Shown here: in pieces, positions 13,440-20,747 of the stretch
Numbering within the stretch: position 1 is the stretch's first letter
Layout of the letters: each line of letters begins with the position of its first letter
NCBI GenBank assembly: GCA_003476445.1
Contig: DMUF01000180.1
Span: forward strand, 1-23,227
Length of the DNA stretch: 23,227 nt
Reading direction: 5' to 3'
From: Gammaproteobacteria bacterium
Lineage (GTDB): Bacteria; Pseudomonadota; Gammaproteobacteria; Pseudomonadales; Azotimanducaceae
The notes under the pieces: generated by a model
Seen by the model: only the letters and a program-made list of their open reading frames with translations
Databases searched by the model: none
What the model was told of the DNA's origin: nothing
Made by a program: the position numbers and the translations under genes

Positions 13440-14912
13440 TCAAAGCAGCAGCGTCGCCATGGTCACGATGACGGTGATCGCAATGACGTCCAAGACGGCT
13501 CCCGCGCGCATCATGTCCTGAGCACGCAACCTTCCGGTACCGAAGACCAGCGCATTGGGCGGCGTGCCGACCGGCAATGCGAACGCAAGGCTTGCCGCAA
13601 AGGCGGCGGGAATCACCAGCGCCGCCGGATCCATCCCAAGACCTGGCGCAAGCGCGCCGACAATCGGAACCACCATGGCAGCGAGCGCCGTATTGGACGC
13701 CACCTCGCTTGCAAAGACGATCGCGGCCACAAGCAGTGCGAGCAGCAGCACGCTCGGCAACACGCCAGCTCCAGCAAACAAATCGCCAAGCGCCGCAGAG
13801 AGACCCGTGCGCTGCATCGCATCAGCGAGACAGAGTCCACCGCCAAACAGCAGCAGCACGCGCCAGGGAATCTTTGCGAAGGCGCCGGGGCCCAGCAGCC
13901 GAACGCCTGCCCCGTTCGTGCTTGGCGCCAGAAACAACGCAATCGACGCCGCTACGGCGATCGAGCCGTCTGTGACCACTGGAACATGGGCGGTGTAGAG
14001 GGGGCGTGTGACCCACGCTGTCACGGCGACAAAGAACACTGCCAGCACCACGTATCCATCGCGACCCAGCGGCTTTGCCCCGTGCTCCACCCGCGGAATC
14101 GAAATTTCCTTTGCCGGGAACAGCCAGACACCCAGCACCAGAATGAGGAGAGGCAGAAACACCGCGAGCGTGGGCACGCTGAAGGTGAGCCAGCCCAGGA
14201 AGTCGACGGGTTCAGCGTTGTTGCGTAACCATTCAACCGCAATCGCGTTGGGTGCCGTGCCAATAATCGTGAGCGTGCCACCAGCACTCGAAGCAAACGC
14301 CACGCCGAGCAGCAGAGATGTGAGGAAGCGGTTTGCGGCAGCCTGTTGCGCGTCGCCGCGTGCGTCGAGCACCACCCTTGTACCAAGCGCCATGGCCAGC
14401 GGCAGCATGGTCGCGGCGGTCGCCAGATTGGAGACAAAGGCGCTGAGCAGCGCGGTCGCAAGCACGAGCGCAGAGAGCACACGCAGCGGCGAGCTTCCCG
14501 CAATACGCACCATGACCGAGGCAAAACGCGCTGATACACCCGCGCGTTCGAGGGCAAGCCCAATGAGCGTGCCGCCCGCAAACAGGAAGATCACGTCGTT
14601 GGCGTAAGGCGCGCTGATCTGTGCCGGAGTACCGATACCGAGCAGGGCGAGTGCGACAAAAGGCACCAACCCGGTGACCGCCGGCTCGACCGCGAGCGTA
14701 ACCCACCACACGGCCATCAACGCCAATAGTCCAAGCGTTAAGGATGCATCTGCGGACAGCGCGCCCCAGCCGAACATCGCAGGATGCGTCGCAATCACCG
14801 CGAGGATCGCGAGTACCGGACCCGCCGGACGCCCGATGCGAGCCGCCATGCCCGCTGTCGAGCCATCGCCCTCGTTCAGATCGTCGTCAGGCGTCGATAC
14901 CGGCGTGGACAT
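13440..14912 (-). CDS. SLC13/DASS family anion (dicarboxylate-type) symporter
   Basis: This is an inner-membrane carrier of 490 residues with about a dozen hydrophobic segments. It belongs to the divalent anion:sodium symporter (SLC13) group, which imports di- and tricarboxylates or sulfate-like anions. Two inverted-repeat signatures are visible: SNLATAATMLPLAMALGTR with TIIGTAPNAIAV in the first half, and SNTALAAMVVP with PVGTPPNALVFGTG in the second. Together they form the paired Ser-Asn-Thr sodium/substrate sites; the first has Leu where Thr is usual (SNL, not SNT). The start is ATG 14910-14912, beginning MSTPVSTPDDD, a short cytoplasmic tail; an upstream in-frame extension overlaps the preceding gene. 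It lies 19 bases after the MaoC-like gene, consistent with an operon that imports and processes an organic acid. Confidence 0.92.
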   Translation of the reverse strand: MSTPVSTPDDDLNEGDGSTAGMAARIGRPAGPVLAILAVIATHPAMFGWGALSADASLTLGLLALMAVWWVTLAVEPAVTGLVPFVALALLGIGTPAQISAPYANDVIFLFAGGTLIGLALERAGVSARFASVMVRIAGSSPLRVLSALVLATALLSAFVSNLATAATMLPLAMALGTRVVLDARGDAQQAAANRFLTSLLLGVAFASSAGGTLTIIGTAPNAIAVEWLRNNAEPVDFLGWLTFSVPTLAVFLPLLILVLGVWLFPAKEISIPRVEHGAKPLGRDGYVVLAVFFVAVTAWVTRPLYTAHVPVVTDGSIAVAASIALFLAPSTNGAGVRLLGPGAFAKIPWRVLLLFGGGLCLADAMQRTGLSAALGDLFAGAGVLPSVLLLALLVAAIVFASEVASNTALAAMVVPIVGALAPGLGMDPAALVIPAAFAASLAFALPVGTPPNALVFGTGRLRAQDMMRAGAVLDVIAITVIVTMATLLL

Positions 14913-14931
14913 GAACCGTTGCCTGGCAGGC

Positions 14932-15360
14932 TCAGCTAATGGGCAGACGCACGGTTGCGGTGCCAAAGACCCGGGTCTCACCCGCGTCATTCACCACGGT
15001 CAGATCAATCTCGACCTGGCCTGACGCTTCATCGATGTCGGTTACGACGCCTTTGATGTGGTACGCCTGATCCACAATGACCGGTGCGCGGAACACCGTA
15101 TCAATTGCGGCGATGCTTGCGGTCGGCGCCCAGCGGTGGATCATCGCAGCGAGAAAACCCTGACTCATGATGCCGGGCACGAGCGCACCAGGCAGCCCTT
15201 CCGCGCGCGCGGCGTCATGATCGGTGAATCGCGGACCCATCCAACCGGCGGCCTGGCAGAATCGACGCACGTTCTCGATTCCTGTGTCCGGGTCGAACAC
15301 AGGCAGCTCTTCGCCGAAGTTGACGTCTCCGAGCGACCGTACGGTCGTTGTGCTTGTCAT
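14932..15360 (-). CDS. MaoC-like single-hotdog protein
   Basis: This 142-residue hotdog-fold protein resembles (R)-specific enoyl-CoA hydratases of the MaoC group. The central helix region and ALVPGIMSQGFLAAMIHRW, then VFRAPVIVDQAYHIKGVV and a final beta strand region, follow the fold. The motif that normally reads (S)GDxNPxHxD is instead AGWMGPRFTD at 38-47. The catalytic Asp position is Trp40 and the His position is Phe45, so it cannot use the usual dyad. Its ATG (15358-15360) overlaps the upstream FAS1-like stop as ATGA, so the two are probably made together and may form a heterodimer, as known for ChsH1/ChsH2-type hydratases of steroid breakdown. The substrate is unknown. Confidence 0.85.
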   Translation of the reverse strand: MTSTTTVRSLGDVNFGEELPVFDPDTGIENVRRFCQAAGWMGPRFTDHDAARAEGLPGALVPGIMSQGFLAAMIHRWAPTASIAAIDTVFRAPVIVDQAYHIKGVVTDIDEASGQVEIDLTVVNDAGETRVFGTATVRLPIS

Positions 15361-15833
15361 GCGGGTGGCCTCTCACGAATCACGATGCTGGTATCCGCGC
15401 TCGCAAGCAGCGTGTTCTGGTCGTCGAAAACGTCCATTCGAATCAGCGAGAAGATCATGCGCCCGGAGCGCCCGCTTTTCGAATAGATGTCGTGTACCCG
15501 CGTGCGACCGGTCAGGGTAATGCCCGGGCGCAGCGGTTGATGACAGGTCACCGCCTTCCCCGCATCCATACCCAGCCCATTGAACTTCGGGTACCCGTCC
15601 GGCATGCGCTTGTCCGGATGCAGGCTGCAGGGAAACCCCGGCGGTGCCTGAAACTCCGGGTGCGCGGGATCCGTGTATCTAGGCGCCGTTTCGCCACAAG
15701 CCCGCGCGAACTCGGCGAACTGGTCAGCGGTGAAAACGAACGTCTTCTCGTCATAAACCTGATCGAGGAACTGCGCGCGCGCGGCCTTGATATCCGCCTC
15801 CTCGATGTTGTGTTCGATATCCTGTTTACTCAT
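15357..15833 (-). CDS. FAS1-dehydratase-like hotdog protein (MaoC N-terminal type)
   Basis: This 158-residue protein resembles the FAS1-like dehydratase domain, often the N-terminal or partner hotdog of two-part MaoC hydratases. The opening VYDEKTFVFTADQFAEFARA and the later HQPLRPGITLTGRTRVHDIYSKSGRSGRM are typical of that group. In the active-site region it reads CGETAPRYTD (46-55): Glu48 at the Asp position and Tyr53 at the His position. The ATG at 15831-15833 is used; a TTG 18 bases upstream is an alternative. It overlaps the MaoC-like gene by 4 bases. A gap of 68 bases separates it from the MAPEG gene upstream, with no clear promoter or terminator. Confidence 0.83.
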   Translation of the reverse strand: MSKQDIEHNIEEADIKAARAQFLDQVYDEKTFVFTADQFAEFARACGETAPRYTDPAHPEFQAPPGFPCSLHPDKRMPDGYPKFNGLGMDAGKAVTCHQPLRPGITLTGRTRVHDIYSKSGRSGRMIFSLIRMDVFDDQNTLLASADTSIVIRERPPA

Positions 15834-15901
15834 TGCGTGCGTACCTTGCAAAAGAATCCAGCTCGCGCCACCCGAATGATTGCGCCTTCAGCCACCCCGC
15901 A

Positions 15902-16291
15902 TCATGAGCCACCCGGCGTCATGAGCCACAGATAAACGGCGCCCATGCCCATGATCGAGAGTAGAAAAAAGGTGCCCTGGGCGCCGATGAGTCGCGGGTA
16001 GTTCGCTCCGGGATAGCGCCCCAAACCCCACGCGTGCAGCAGGCGGCAAACAACGAAACTCGCCCCCAGTACGTGCACAACCACCGGCGCGGCTCCCGCC
16101 ACCTCGAGCAGATACAGGAGAATCAGCCCTATGGGCACATTCTCCACAAAATTTGCCTGCACGCGCAGGGTCGCATCCGCGCGCCAAGCGGGCTGTTCGC
16201 CGCCGCGTAACCGGACATAGAGCACCAGATTGGCGAGAAAGACCGCCAGCAGTCCAAGCAGACCTGCGTAGAGCAGCGTGATCGGCACCAT
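15902..16291 (-). CDS. MAPEG family integral membrane protein
   Basis: This 129-residue inner-membrane protein has four hydrophobic segments. It resembles MAPEG, the family of microsomal glutathione transferases and leukotriene C4 synthase and their bacterial relatives of mostly unknown role. Family features are the first helix LLYAGLLGLLAVFLANLVLYVRL, the RVQANFVENVPIGLILL block (Asn/Glu conserved), and VVCRLLHAWGLGRYPGANYPRLIGAQGTF. The ATG at 16289-16291 overlaps the upstream small membrane gene as TGATG, which sets the start. Glutathione dependence or detoxification is possible from the family but not shown. Confidence 0.9.
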   Translation of the reverse strand: MVPITLLYAGLLGLLAVFLANLVLYVRLRGGEQPAWRADATLRVQANFVENVPIGLILLYLLEVAGAAPVVVHVLGASFVVCRLLHAWGLGRYPGANYPRLIGAQGTFFLLSIMGMGAVYLWLMTPGGS

Positions 16292-16512
16292 CACAACACC
16301 CCCCGCGCGATAGCAAGCGCTCCCAGCAATAGAAGCGAAAGCCCGATCCAACCGTACTGATCAATCCAGAACAAGTTAAAAGCAGCCGCCGTACCTTTCT
16401 CGGCTCGCGGTACGTCGCCCCGACGCAGCTGGCGCGGAACGGGTGCGACCCAGACGATCTGCCAGCCCAGCCAGAGGGCACCCAGCCCTGCAATGATCCA
16501 CCATTCCGACAT
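16291..16512 (-). CDS. Small two-TM membrane protein, unknown function
   Basis: This 73-residue protein has two hydrophobic segments. The first, EWWIIAGLGALWLGWQIVWV, is at the N-terminus. A second, WIGLSLLLLGALAIA, is at the C-terminus. A basic/acidic loop (PRQLRRGDVPRAEKG) lies between them. I do not recognise a family. The ATG at 16510-16512 has a strong SD (AGGGGGG) about 6 bases upstream, and the TGA overlaps the MAPEG ATG, so the two proteins are probably synthesised together and may interact. Confidence 0.8.
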   Translation of the reverse strand: MSEWWIIAGLGALWLGWQIVWVAPVPRQLRRGDVPRAEKGTAAAFNLFWIDQYGWIGLSLLLLGALAIARGVL

Positions 16513-16558
16513 GTTTCCCCCCTGAATCAACGCGGACCAGGCCCGCGTGCGATTACAC

Positions 16559-16564
16559 GTTATA
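16559..16564 (-). promoter_or_regulatory. Candidate -10 element for the membrane-protein/MAPEG operon
   Basis: On the minus strand TATAAC matches the -10 consensus at five of six positions, about 47 bases before the small membrane protein ATG. No good -35 is found at 16-18 bases. The element lies back to back with the DUF1330 promoter on the other strand. Confidence 0.35.
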
Positions 16565-16586
16565 GCCGCCAAGGGCGCGCCTTGTA

Positions 16587-16615
16587 TTGACGGGCGTACG
16601 CGACGCCTCTCTAAT
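16587..16615 (+). promoter_or_regulatory. Near-consensus sigma-70 promoter of the DUF1330 gene
   Basis: TTGACG (16587-16592), a spacer of exactly 17 bases, then TCTAAT (16610-16615). Each hexamer is one base from consensus. Transcription should start near 16621-16623, immediately before the 5' stem-loop 16625-16668. Confidence 0.82.
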
Positions 16616-16624
16616 GCCCTGGAT

Positions 16625-16668
16625 CAGGTTCGTACCGGGGGTGATCATCCGATCACCGCGGGAACCTG
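16625..16668 (+). promoter_or_regulatory. Stable 5'-UTR stem-loop at the start of the DUF1330 mRNA
   Basis: CAGGTTC (16625-16631) pairs with GAACCTG (16662-16668), CCG (16635-16637) with CGG (16659-16661), and GGTGATC (16640-16646) with GATCACC (16651-16657) around an ATCC loop. That gives 17 pairs in one nested hairpin. It would lie only a few bases from the predicted 5' end, a placement known to protect mRNAs such as ompA from RNase E. GGTGAT can alternatively pair with ATCACC at 16673-16678, close to the SD, so switching is possible but unproven. Confidence 0.65.
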
Positions 16669-16695
16669 CACCATCACCTGGGGAGGCTTTGCGCC

Positions 16696-16995
16696 ATGGC
16701 TGTTTATTTCGTCGCTCAATATGTCGTCAACGATCCCGCACTGTACGCGGAATATTCTCAGGGCGCTGGTCCGACTCTGGGTGCCCACGGCGCTGAGCTC
16801 GTCGCTTTCGACGTTGCCGCCGAAACCGTCGAAGGTACCCCGCCCGGTCCGCAGACGGTCATCATCAAGTTCGAGTCTGCCGAGAAGGCGAAAGCCTGGT
16901 ACAACTCCCCCGAGTATCAGAAGGTCGTTGGCAAGCGTCTCGCTGCAACGAAGGGCTTCGCGATTATCTCCGAGTCGATGCGCCCCGTCGCATGA
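16696..16995 (+). CDS. DUF1330 family small protein (dimeric alpha/beta-barrel fold)
   Basis: This 99-residue cytoplasmic protein has a ferredoxin-like dimeric alpha+beta barrel fold. DUF1330 features are the opening VYFVAQYVVNDPALYAEYSQ, the central PQTVIIKFESAEKAKAWYNS and the following PEYQKVVGKRLAATKGFAII. The biochemical role of the family is not established. GGAGG (16682-16686) lies 9 bases before the ATG, ideal spacing. Codon choice is unlike the neighbours: rich in GTC, GGT, CGT and CTG with few rare codons, as in highly expressed genes. With the strong promoter, 5' hairpin and terminator this is a compact single-gene unit. It converges on the VOC/P450 unit. Confidence 0.92.
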   Translation: MAVYFVAQYVVNDPALYAEYSQGAGPTLGAHGAELVAFDVAAETVEGTPPGPQTVIIKFESAEKAKAWYNSPEYQKVVGKRLAATKGFAIISESMRPVA

Positions 16996-17002
16996 TCCCT
17001 CG

Positions 17003-17027
17003 GGCGCGGCCGTAACCCGGCCGCGCC
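17003..17027 (+). terminator. Strong terminator-like hairpin between convergent DUF1330 and VOC genes
   Basis: A 10-bp perfect GC stem (GGCGCGGCCG with CGGCCGCGCC) closes a TAACC loop, 7 bases after the DUF1330 stop. Only two T residues follow, so intrinsic termination may be partial. The symmetric stem could also serve the opposite strand or protect the 3' end. Confidence 0.6.
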
Positions 17028-17052
17028 TTCAATGCGCTGCTTCGTGCGCTGC

Positions 17053-17580
17053 TTAGCGGCGCGGCATAATCGGGTTGTCACCCGGGCGGAACAGTTCGTG
17101 CGCCCGCTTCCAGCCAGCAAACGTCGACAAAATATGCGGCGGATCGCCGTGGATCTCGGTAAAGCCGCCATTCACTGAACGCGTGTCGAAATATCCGGCG
17201 TTCACATCATCTGCCCACAGCTCGCACGCGAGCGTAAAGCCCATGTCCAGAAGGCGCTTCCGCTCGCCCTGGTAATCGTTCACAAGAATACCCACGTGAT
17301 GAAAGCCTTCCTGCCCAGCCGCGTACATGTCGCGGTAGATGGAGGGCTTGTCATCGTGCTGCTGAATGAACTGAATCATGTCGTCGCCGAGATAGCCGAA
17401 GGCATAGGACACATCGGCCTCGGTATCCGTACCCCGATACATGAACTCGTCCGTCTTGTGATGCGGCACCACGACGAACGGGCCCGCGCCAAACACCTTT
17501 GCCCACTTGTGGATGGTGGCTTCGATGTCGTTCACGAAGTAGGCGTACTGGAACAGTGGATAGGATGTGAGCATCTTCAT
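17053..17580 (-). CDS. VOC-fold (glyoxalase/dioxygenase superfamily) protein
   Basis: This 175-residue cytoplasmic protein has two beta-alpha-beta-beta-beta modules of the vicinal oxygen chelate fold. The first is FQYAYFVNDIEATIHKWAKVFGAGPF, in two parts around residues 10-35. The second begins GFHHVGILVNDYQGERKRLLDMGF near residue 92. A His (HHVG) and a Glu in GFTEIHGD are plausible metal ligands. The gene starts 26 bases after the P450 stop and was probably cotranscribed with it, suggesting it acts on or binds the P450 substrate or product. The exact activity (lyase, epimerase, dioxygenase) cannot be told. Confidence 0.85.
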   Translation of the reverse strand: MKMLTSYPLFQYAYFVNDIEATIHKWAKVFGAGPFVVVPHHKTDEFMYRGTDTEADVSYAFGYLGDDMIQFIQQHDDKPSIYRDMYAAGQEGFHHVGILVNDYQGERKRLLDMGFTLACELWADDVNAGYFDTRSVNGGFTEIHGDPPHILSTFAGWKRAHELFRPGDNPIMPRR

Positions 17581-17606
17581 GGTGGTCCCCCCAGGTTAAG
17601 CCAGCG

Positions 17607-18938
17607 TCACTTGCCGCTGGCACGAAATTCGATGTGGAGTTCGCGCAGCGCGCGCAGCGAAAAGTTGGGCTGCACGCGAAAGTCGTTCTTATCCGGCGCG
17701 AAGCGCAGTTCGTCTATGCGGTCTACCAGCGCCTTGAACGCCCAGTAGAGTTCCCGGCGCGCGAGCGGCGCGCCGAGGCAATGGTGGATCCCCGACCCGA
17801 ACGCCAGGTGCCGACCCGGCTTGTCACGATCGAGATCAAGTTTCTCCGGGCATTCGAACTCGCGTTCATCCCGGTTGGCCGCGGCGTAGCGAATGTTGAG
17901 CATCGCGCCCTTCGGAATCTTTACGCCGTGCAGCTCGAGATCCGTGCTCGCCCAGCGGAACAGACCCTGTACCGGACCCTCGAGACGTAATACTTCCTCA
18001 ATGAACGTACGCAGATGGCGCTCCGGATCTTCCTTGAGGCGCGCCCAGACCTCCGGATTCTCGATCAGCAGCTTGACGCCGTAAGCAATAGCGTTGGTGC
18101 TGGTCTCGGAGCCGCCCACGAACGTGTCGGCCATCATCTCCGCGTGGAGCTCATTGTCGTTGAGCGCACGCCCCCACTCGGGAATGACGCGATTCACCAT
18201 CTCGGAGAGCAACGTGTCATCGGGCTCGCGGCGCAGGCGCTCGAAGATAGGCTGGAAGTAATGCTGGGCCTCGATTTCCATTTCGACAGACCAACGCTCC
18301 TCTTCCTCGGTCTGCATCATGCCGAGGCGCTGCACCCAGGCATCGGTCCACGCCTTGATGCGCCAGATATCAGATTCGGGAACGCCCATCTGCCGCCCGA
18401 TGACGATCAGCGGCAGCGGCACCGCCATCTGTTTCATCCAGTCGCAGTGGCCCGCGTCGACAAAGGCGTCGATCAGTCCGTAGGCCGTATCGCGTACAAA
18501 CGAATCCATGGCCTCGATCTTCTTCGGGCGGAAAGCCTCATTGAACATCGCGCGCATTTGCTTGTGATTCGGGTCATCGCGCCCTGCAAGTGTCGGGGCC
18601 GGAAGCCAGCCACGGGTTTCATAAAGTTCCCGCATACGCTGCTGCCGCTCGGTGCCCAGGGCTTCCCGCGCGCCGCCCTGTCCGCCGCGCGCGCTGTTAT
18701 TGAATTCGGTGGTGTTGAGCAGGATGTCGCGCAGATCATCGAACCGCGTCACGACAAAGAAACCCGTGCGCGGATCCTGCCAGACCGGTGCCTCGTCGCG
18801 GAGCTTGGCGTAGGCGTGGTACGGGCAGTTCTGCAGATCCGAATTCAGGAAGTTGATCTCGTCAAGCGTCTTCGGCACCACAGGCTCATAGGGTGCCCGC
18901 GCATCAGCCATACCGCCCTCTTCCCGCTGCTCGCTCAT
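17607..18938 (-). CDS. Cytochrome P450
   Basis: This is a soluble bacterial P450 monooxygenase of 443 residues. The haem-binding loop is FGSGIHHCLG with proximal ligand Cys387. The K-helix ExxR is Glu315-Arg318 (EEVLR). The I-helix reads MADTFVGGSETSTNAIAYG, with the acid/alcohol pair Glu-Thr where AGxDT or AGxET is usual. The start is ATG 18936-18938, with AGGAG about 8 bases upstream; an internal Met at residue 10 is less well placed. No ferredoxin or reductase gene is in the window, so electrons must come from elsewhere. The VOC gene follows on the same strand. The sequence looks related to P450s of lipid, terpenoid or steroid oxidation, but I cannot name the family. Confidence 0.97.
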   Translation of the reverse strand: MSEQREEGGMADARAPYEPVVPKTLDEINFLNSDLQNCPYHAYAKLRDEAPVWQDPRTGFFVVTRFDDLRDILLNTTEFNNSARGGQGGAREALGTERQQRMRELYETRGWLPAPTLAGRDDPNHKQMRAMFNEAFRPKKIEAMDSFVRDTAYGLIDAFVDAGHCDWMKQMAVPLPLIVIGRQMGVPESDIWRIKAWTDAWVQRLGMMQTEEEERWSVEMEIEAQHYFQPIFERLRREPDDTLLSEMVNRVIPEWGRALNDNELHAEMMADTFVGGSETSTNAIAYGVKLLIENPEVWARLKEDPERHLRTFIEEVLRLEGPVQGLFRWASTDLELHGVKIPKGAMLNIRYAAANRDEREFECPEKLDLDRDKPGRHLAFGSGIHHCLGAPLARRELYWAFKALVDRIDELRFAPDKNDFRVQPNFSLRALRELHIEFRASGK

Positions 18939-19007
18939 CGATTGCTCCTGCTACTGCCCTGCTGCTCACACGCGCCTGACCGGAAGCGCCCCGCCGCACC
19001 GGCAAAG

Positions 19008-19021
19008 CTTCACGCGTGAAG
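19008..19021. promoter_or_regulatory. 14-bp perfect palindrome between divergent P450 and rmuC genes
   Basis: CTTCACGCGTGAAG is a perfect inverted repeat 70 bases upstream of the P450 ATG and 166 bases before rmuC, in the only sizeable intergenic space nearby (18939-19187). This is where a dimeric regulator (for instance TetR type) would bind to control the P450. No regulator gene is adjacent, so the role is inferred. No convincing -35/-10 pair was found around it. Confidence 0.4.
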
Positions 19022-19187
19022 GTTGCGCTGGCTCGGAGTTAACCAATGTTCCACCCGCGACTCAAGAGCCGCGTGTTTCTGCTAACCTGCCGAACCACGA
19101 CCGAAGACCGGCGGCGCAGAGCCTATGCCGGATCCAGGCAGCCCCCTCAACTCCCTGACTCGGCTCGCTCCCGCGGAGGCACGGACC

Positions 19188-20615
19188 ATGTTTGACCTGC
19201 CGACAACGCTGCTGCTCACCCTGGCAGGGGCAATCCTGATCGTTCAGATCGCACAGTGGCTGCGGTCCGCGCGATCCGTGCTTCCACCCGATCTGGCTGC
19301 GCGCATGAGCCTCACGGAGTCCCATCTCGAGGCGGCGCGTCAGGAACTCGCGCGCATGGGTGGCGATCTCGAGCGCCAGTTCCGCACGCTCGAAGAGATG
19401 AAGGCGGCGGCACAAACCGGCAGCACGGCGGTACAGCGCACCCTCGACGAAAAGCTGGGGCAGACCATCGAGGAAGGTCGCGTGGGCCGACGCGAGCTGG
19501 GTGAGTCCAACGCGCGCTTTGAACTCGCGCTGCAAGCGCGCTTCGACACGCTGAAGGAAGACGTCACGCGGCAGCTCTCTGCCATTACCCAAAGCACAAC
19601 GACCACCGCTGATCAGCTGCGCAACACGCTGAACGAGCGACTGCTTACCATTCAAAACGACAACGCAAAGCGTCTCGACGAGATGCGACAGACCGTCGAC
19701 GAAAAACTGCACGCCACGCTCGAACAACGCCTGGGCGAGACCTTCAAGCTGGTCAGCGAGAAGCTTGAGCAGGTACATGCGGGACTCGGGGAGATGAAGA
19801 CCCTTGCGGGCAGCGTTGGCGACCTCAAGAAAGTGATGAGCAACGTGCGCGCGCGCGGCACCTGGGGCGAGGTGCAGCTTGGCAACATCATCGAATCGAT
19901 CCTCACCACCGACCAGTATGCGCGCAACGTGCGCACCGTGCCGGGCAGCGCAGAACTGGTCGAGTTTGCGATCCGCTTGCCCGGTCGCGATCGCGATGCG
20001 CCCGTGTGGCTACCGATCGACTCCAAATATCCCGTCGAAGACTATCAGCGCCTGATGGATGCCCACGAGGGCATGGAGCGCCTTGTCATTCAGCAGGCGG
20101 CGGCGGCATTCGAATCCTCGATCCGGGCGGAGGCGCGCAAGATCGCGACGAAATACGTGCACCCGCCCGACACGACGGACTTTGCGATCCTGTTCGTTCC
20201 CACCGAAGGGCTGTTTGCTGAAGCGCTGCGCATTCCCGGTCTGACGGAAGCGCTACAGAATGATTACCGGGTCGTTCTCGCCGGCCCCACGACCCTGTCC
20301 GCCACCCTCAACAGCCTGCTGCTCGGTTTTCGCACACTTGCCATCGAGCAGCGCTCGGCCGAGGTATGGGCACTGCTTGGCAGCGTGAAGACCGAGTTTC
20401 GCAAGTTCGGCGAAGTGGTCGACTCCACGCGCAAATCCATCACCGCTGCTGCCAACAAGTTCGAGGAGCTCGGCCGCCGCACGCGTGCCATCGAACGCGG
20501 GCTGCGCAGCGTGGAAGTGCTCCCTGCCGCTGCAGCCGGGACAGCACTTGCGATCGAGCCGATCGCGGCACTCGACGACAGCGCCGAAGACAGCGACGGG
20601 GCTGTCAGCGAGTAA
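19188..20615 (+). CDS. rmuC: RmuC-family DNA recombination protein
   Basis: This 475-residue protein belongs to the family named after E. coli RmuC, which limits inversions at short inverted repeats and has a predicted nuclease fold. An N-terminal hydrophobic helix (TTLLLTLAGAILIVQIAQWL) is followed by about 190 residues of coiled coil rich in Glu, Arg and Leu. The RmuC domain then contains GTWGEVQLGNIIESIL and the PD-(D/E)xK-like core VWLPIDSKYP (Asp278, Lys280). The later FVPTEGLFAEAL and AGPTTLSATLNSLLLGFR are family hallmarks. The ATG at 19188-19190 has GGAGG about 10 bases upstream; a Met 21 codons earlier lacks this support and would put a polar stretch before the membrane helix. Confidence 0.95.
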   Translation: MFDLPTTLLLTLAGAILIVQIAQWLRSARSVLPPDLAARMSLTESHLEAARQELARMGGDLERQFRTLEEMKAAAQTGSTAVQRTLDEKLGQTIEEGRVGRRELGESNARFELALQARFDTLKEDVTRQLSAITQSTTTTADQLRNTLNERLLTIQNDNAKRLDEMRQTVDEKLHATLEQRLGETFKLVSEKLEQVHAGLGEMKTLAGSVGDLKKVMSNVRARGTWGEVQLGNIIESILTTDQYARNVRTVPGSAELVEFAIRLPGRDRDAPVWLPIDSKYPVEDYQRLMDAHEGMERLVIQQAAAAFESSIRAEARKIATKYVHPPDTTDFAILFVPTEGLFAEALRIPGLTEALQNDYRVVLAGPTTLSATLNSLLLGFRTLAIEQRSAEVWALLGSVKTEFRKFGEVVDSTRKSITAAANKFEELGRRTRAIERGLRSVEVLPAAAAGTALAIEPIAALDDSAEDSDGAVSE

Positions 20616-20747
20616 ACGAGCACGCCGGGCTGCTGTGCACAACGCTGCTCGTGAATCTCGCGCCCGAGCGAAAGGCTCGAGGTCATCTGGCTGCACCGGC
20701 GCCACAAACGGTCATCGGATGAGTTCACAGAACAAGGATCATTGGAG

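Noticed and set aside
16605..16687. GCCTC/GAGGC pairing that would hide the DUF1330 ribosome binding site
   Set aside because: GCCTC (16605-16609) lies in the promoter spacer upstream of the predicted transcription start, so it would not be in the mRNA.
16600..16690. Resemblance to a TPP riboswitch on the minus strand (GAACCTGATCCAGG)
   Set aside because: Only this core matches; the CUGAGA segment and the terminal GCG-AGGGA pairing are missing. The element is better explained as the promoter and 5' stem-loop of the plus-strand DUF1330 gene, and the minus-strand gene is not a thiamine gene.
17033..17055. Short direct repeat (TGCGCTGCTT twice) between DUF1330 and the VOC gene
   Set aside because: Two copies of ten bases in GC-rich DNA, partly inside the VOC stop region; no mobile-element or att context.
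20616..20741. Hairpins after rmuC (ACGAGCA/TGCTCGT and CGAGC/GCTCG) as a terminator or ncRNA
   Set aside because: No T run and short stems with a large loop; not enough to call either.
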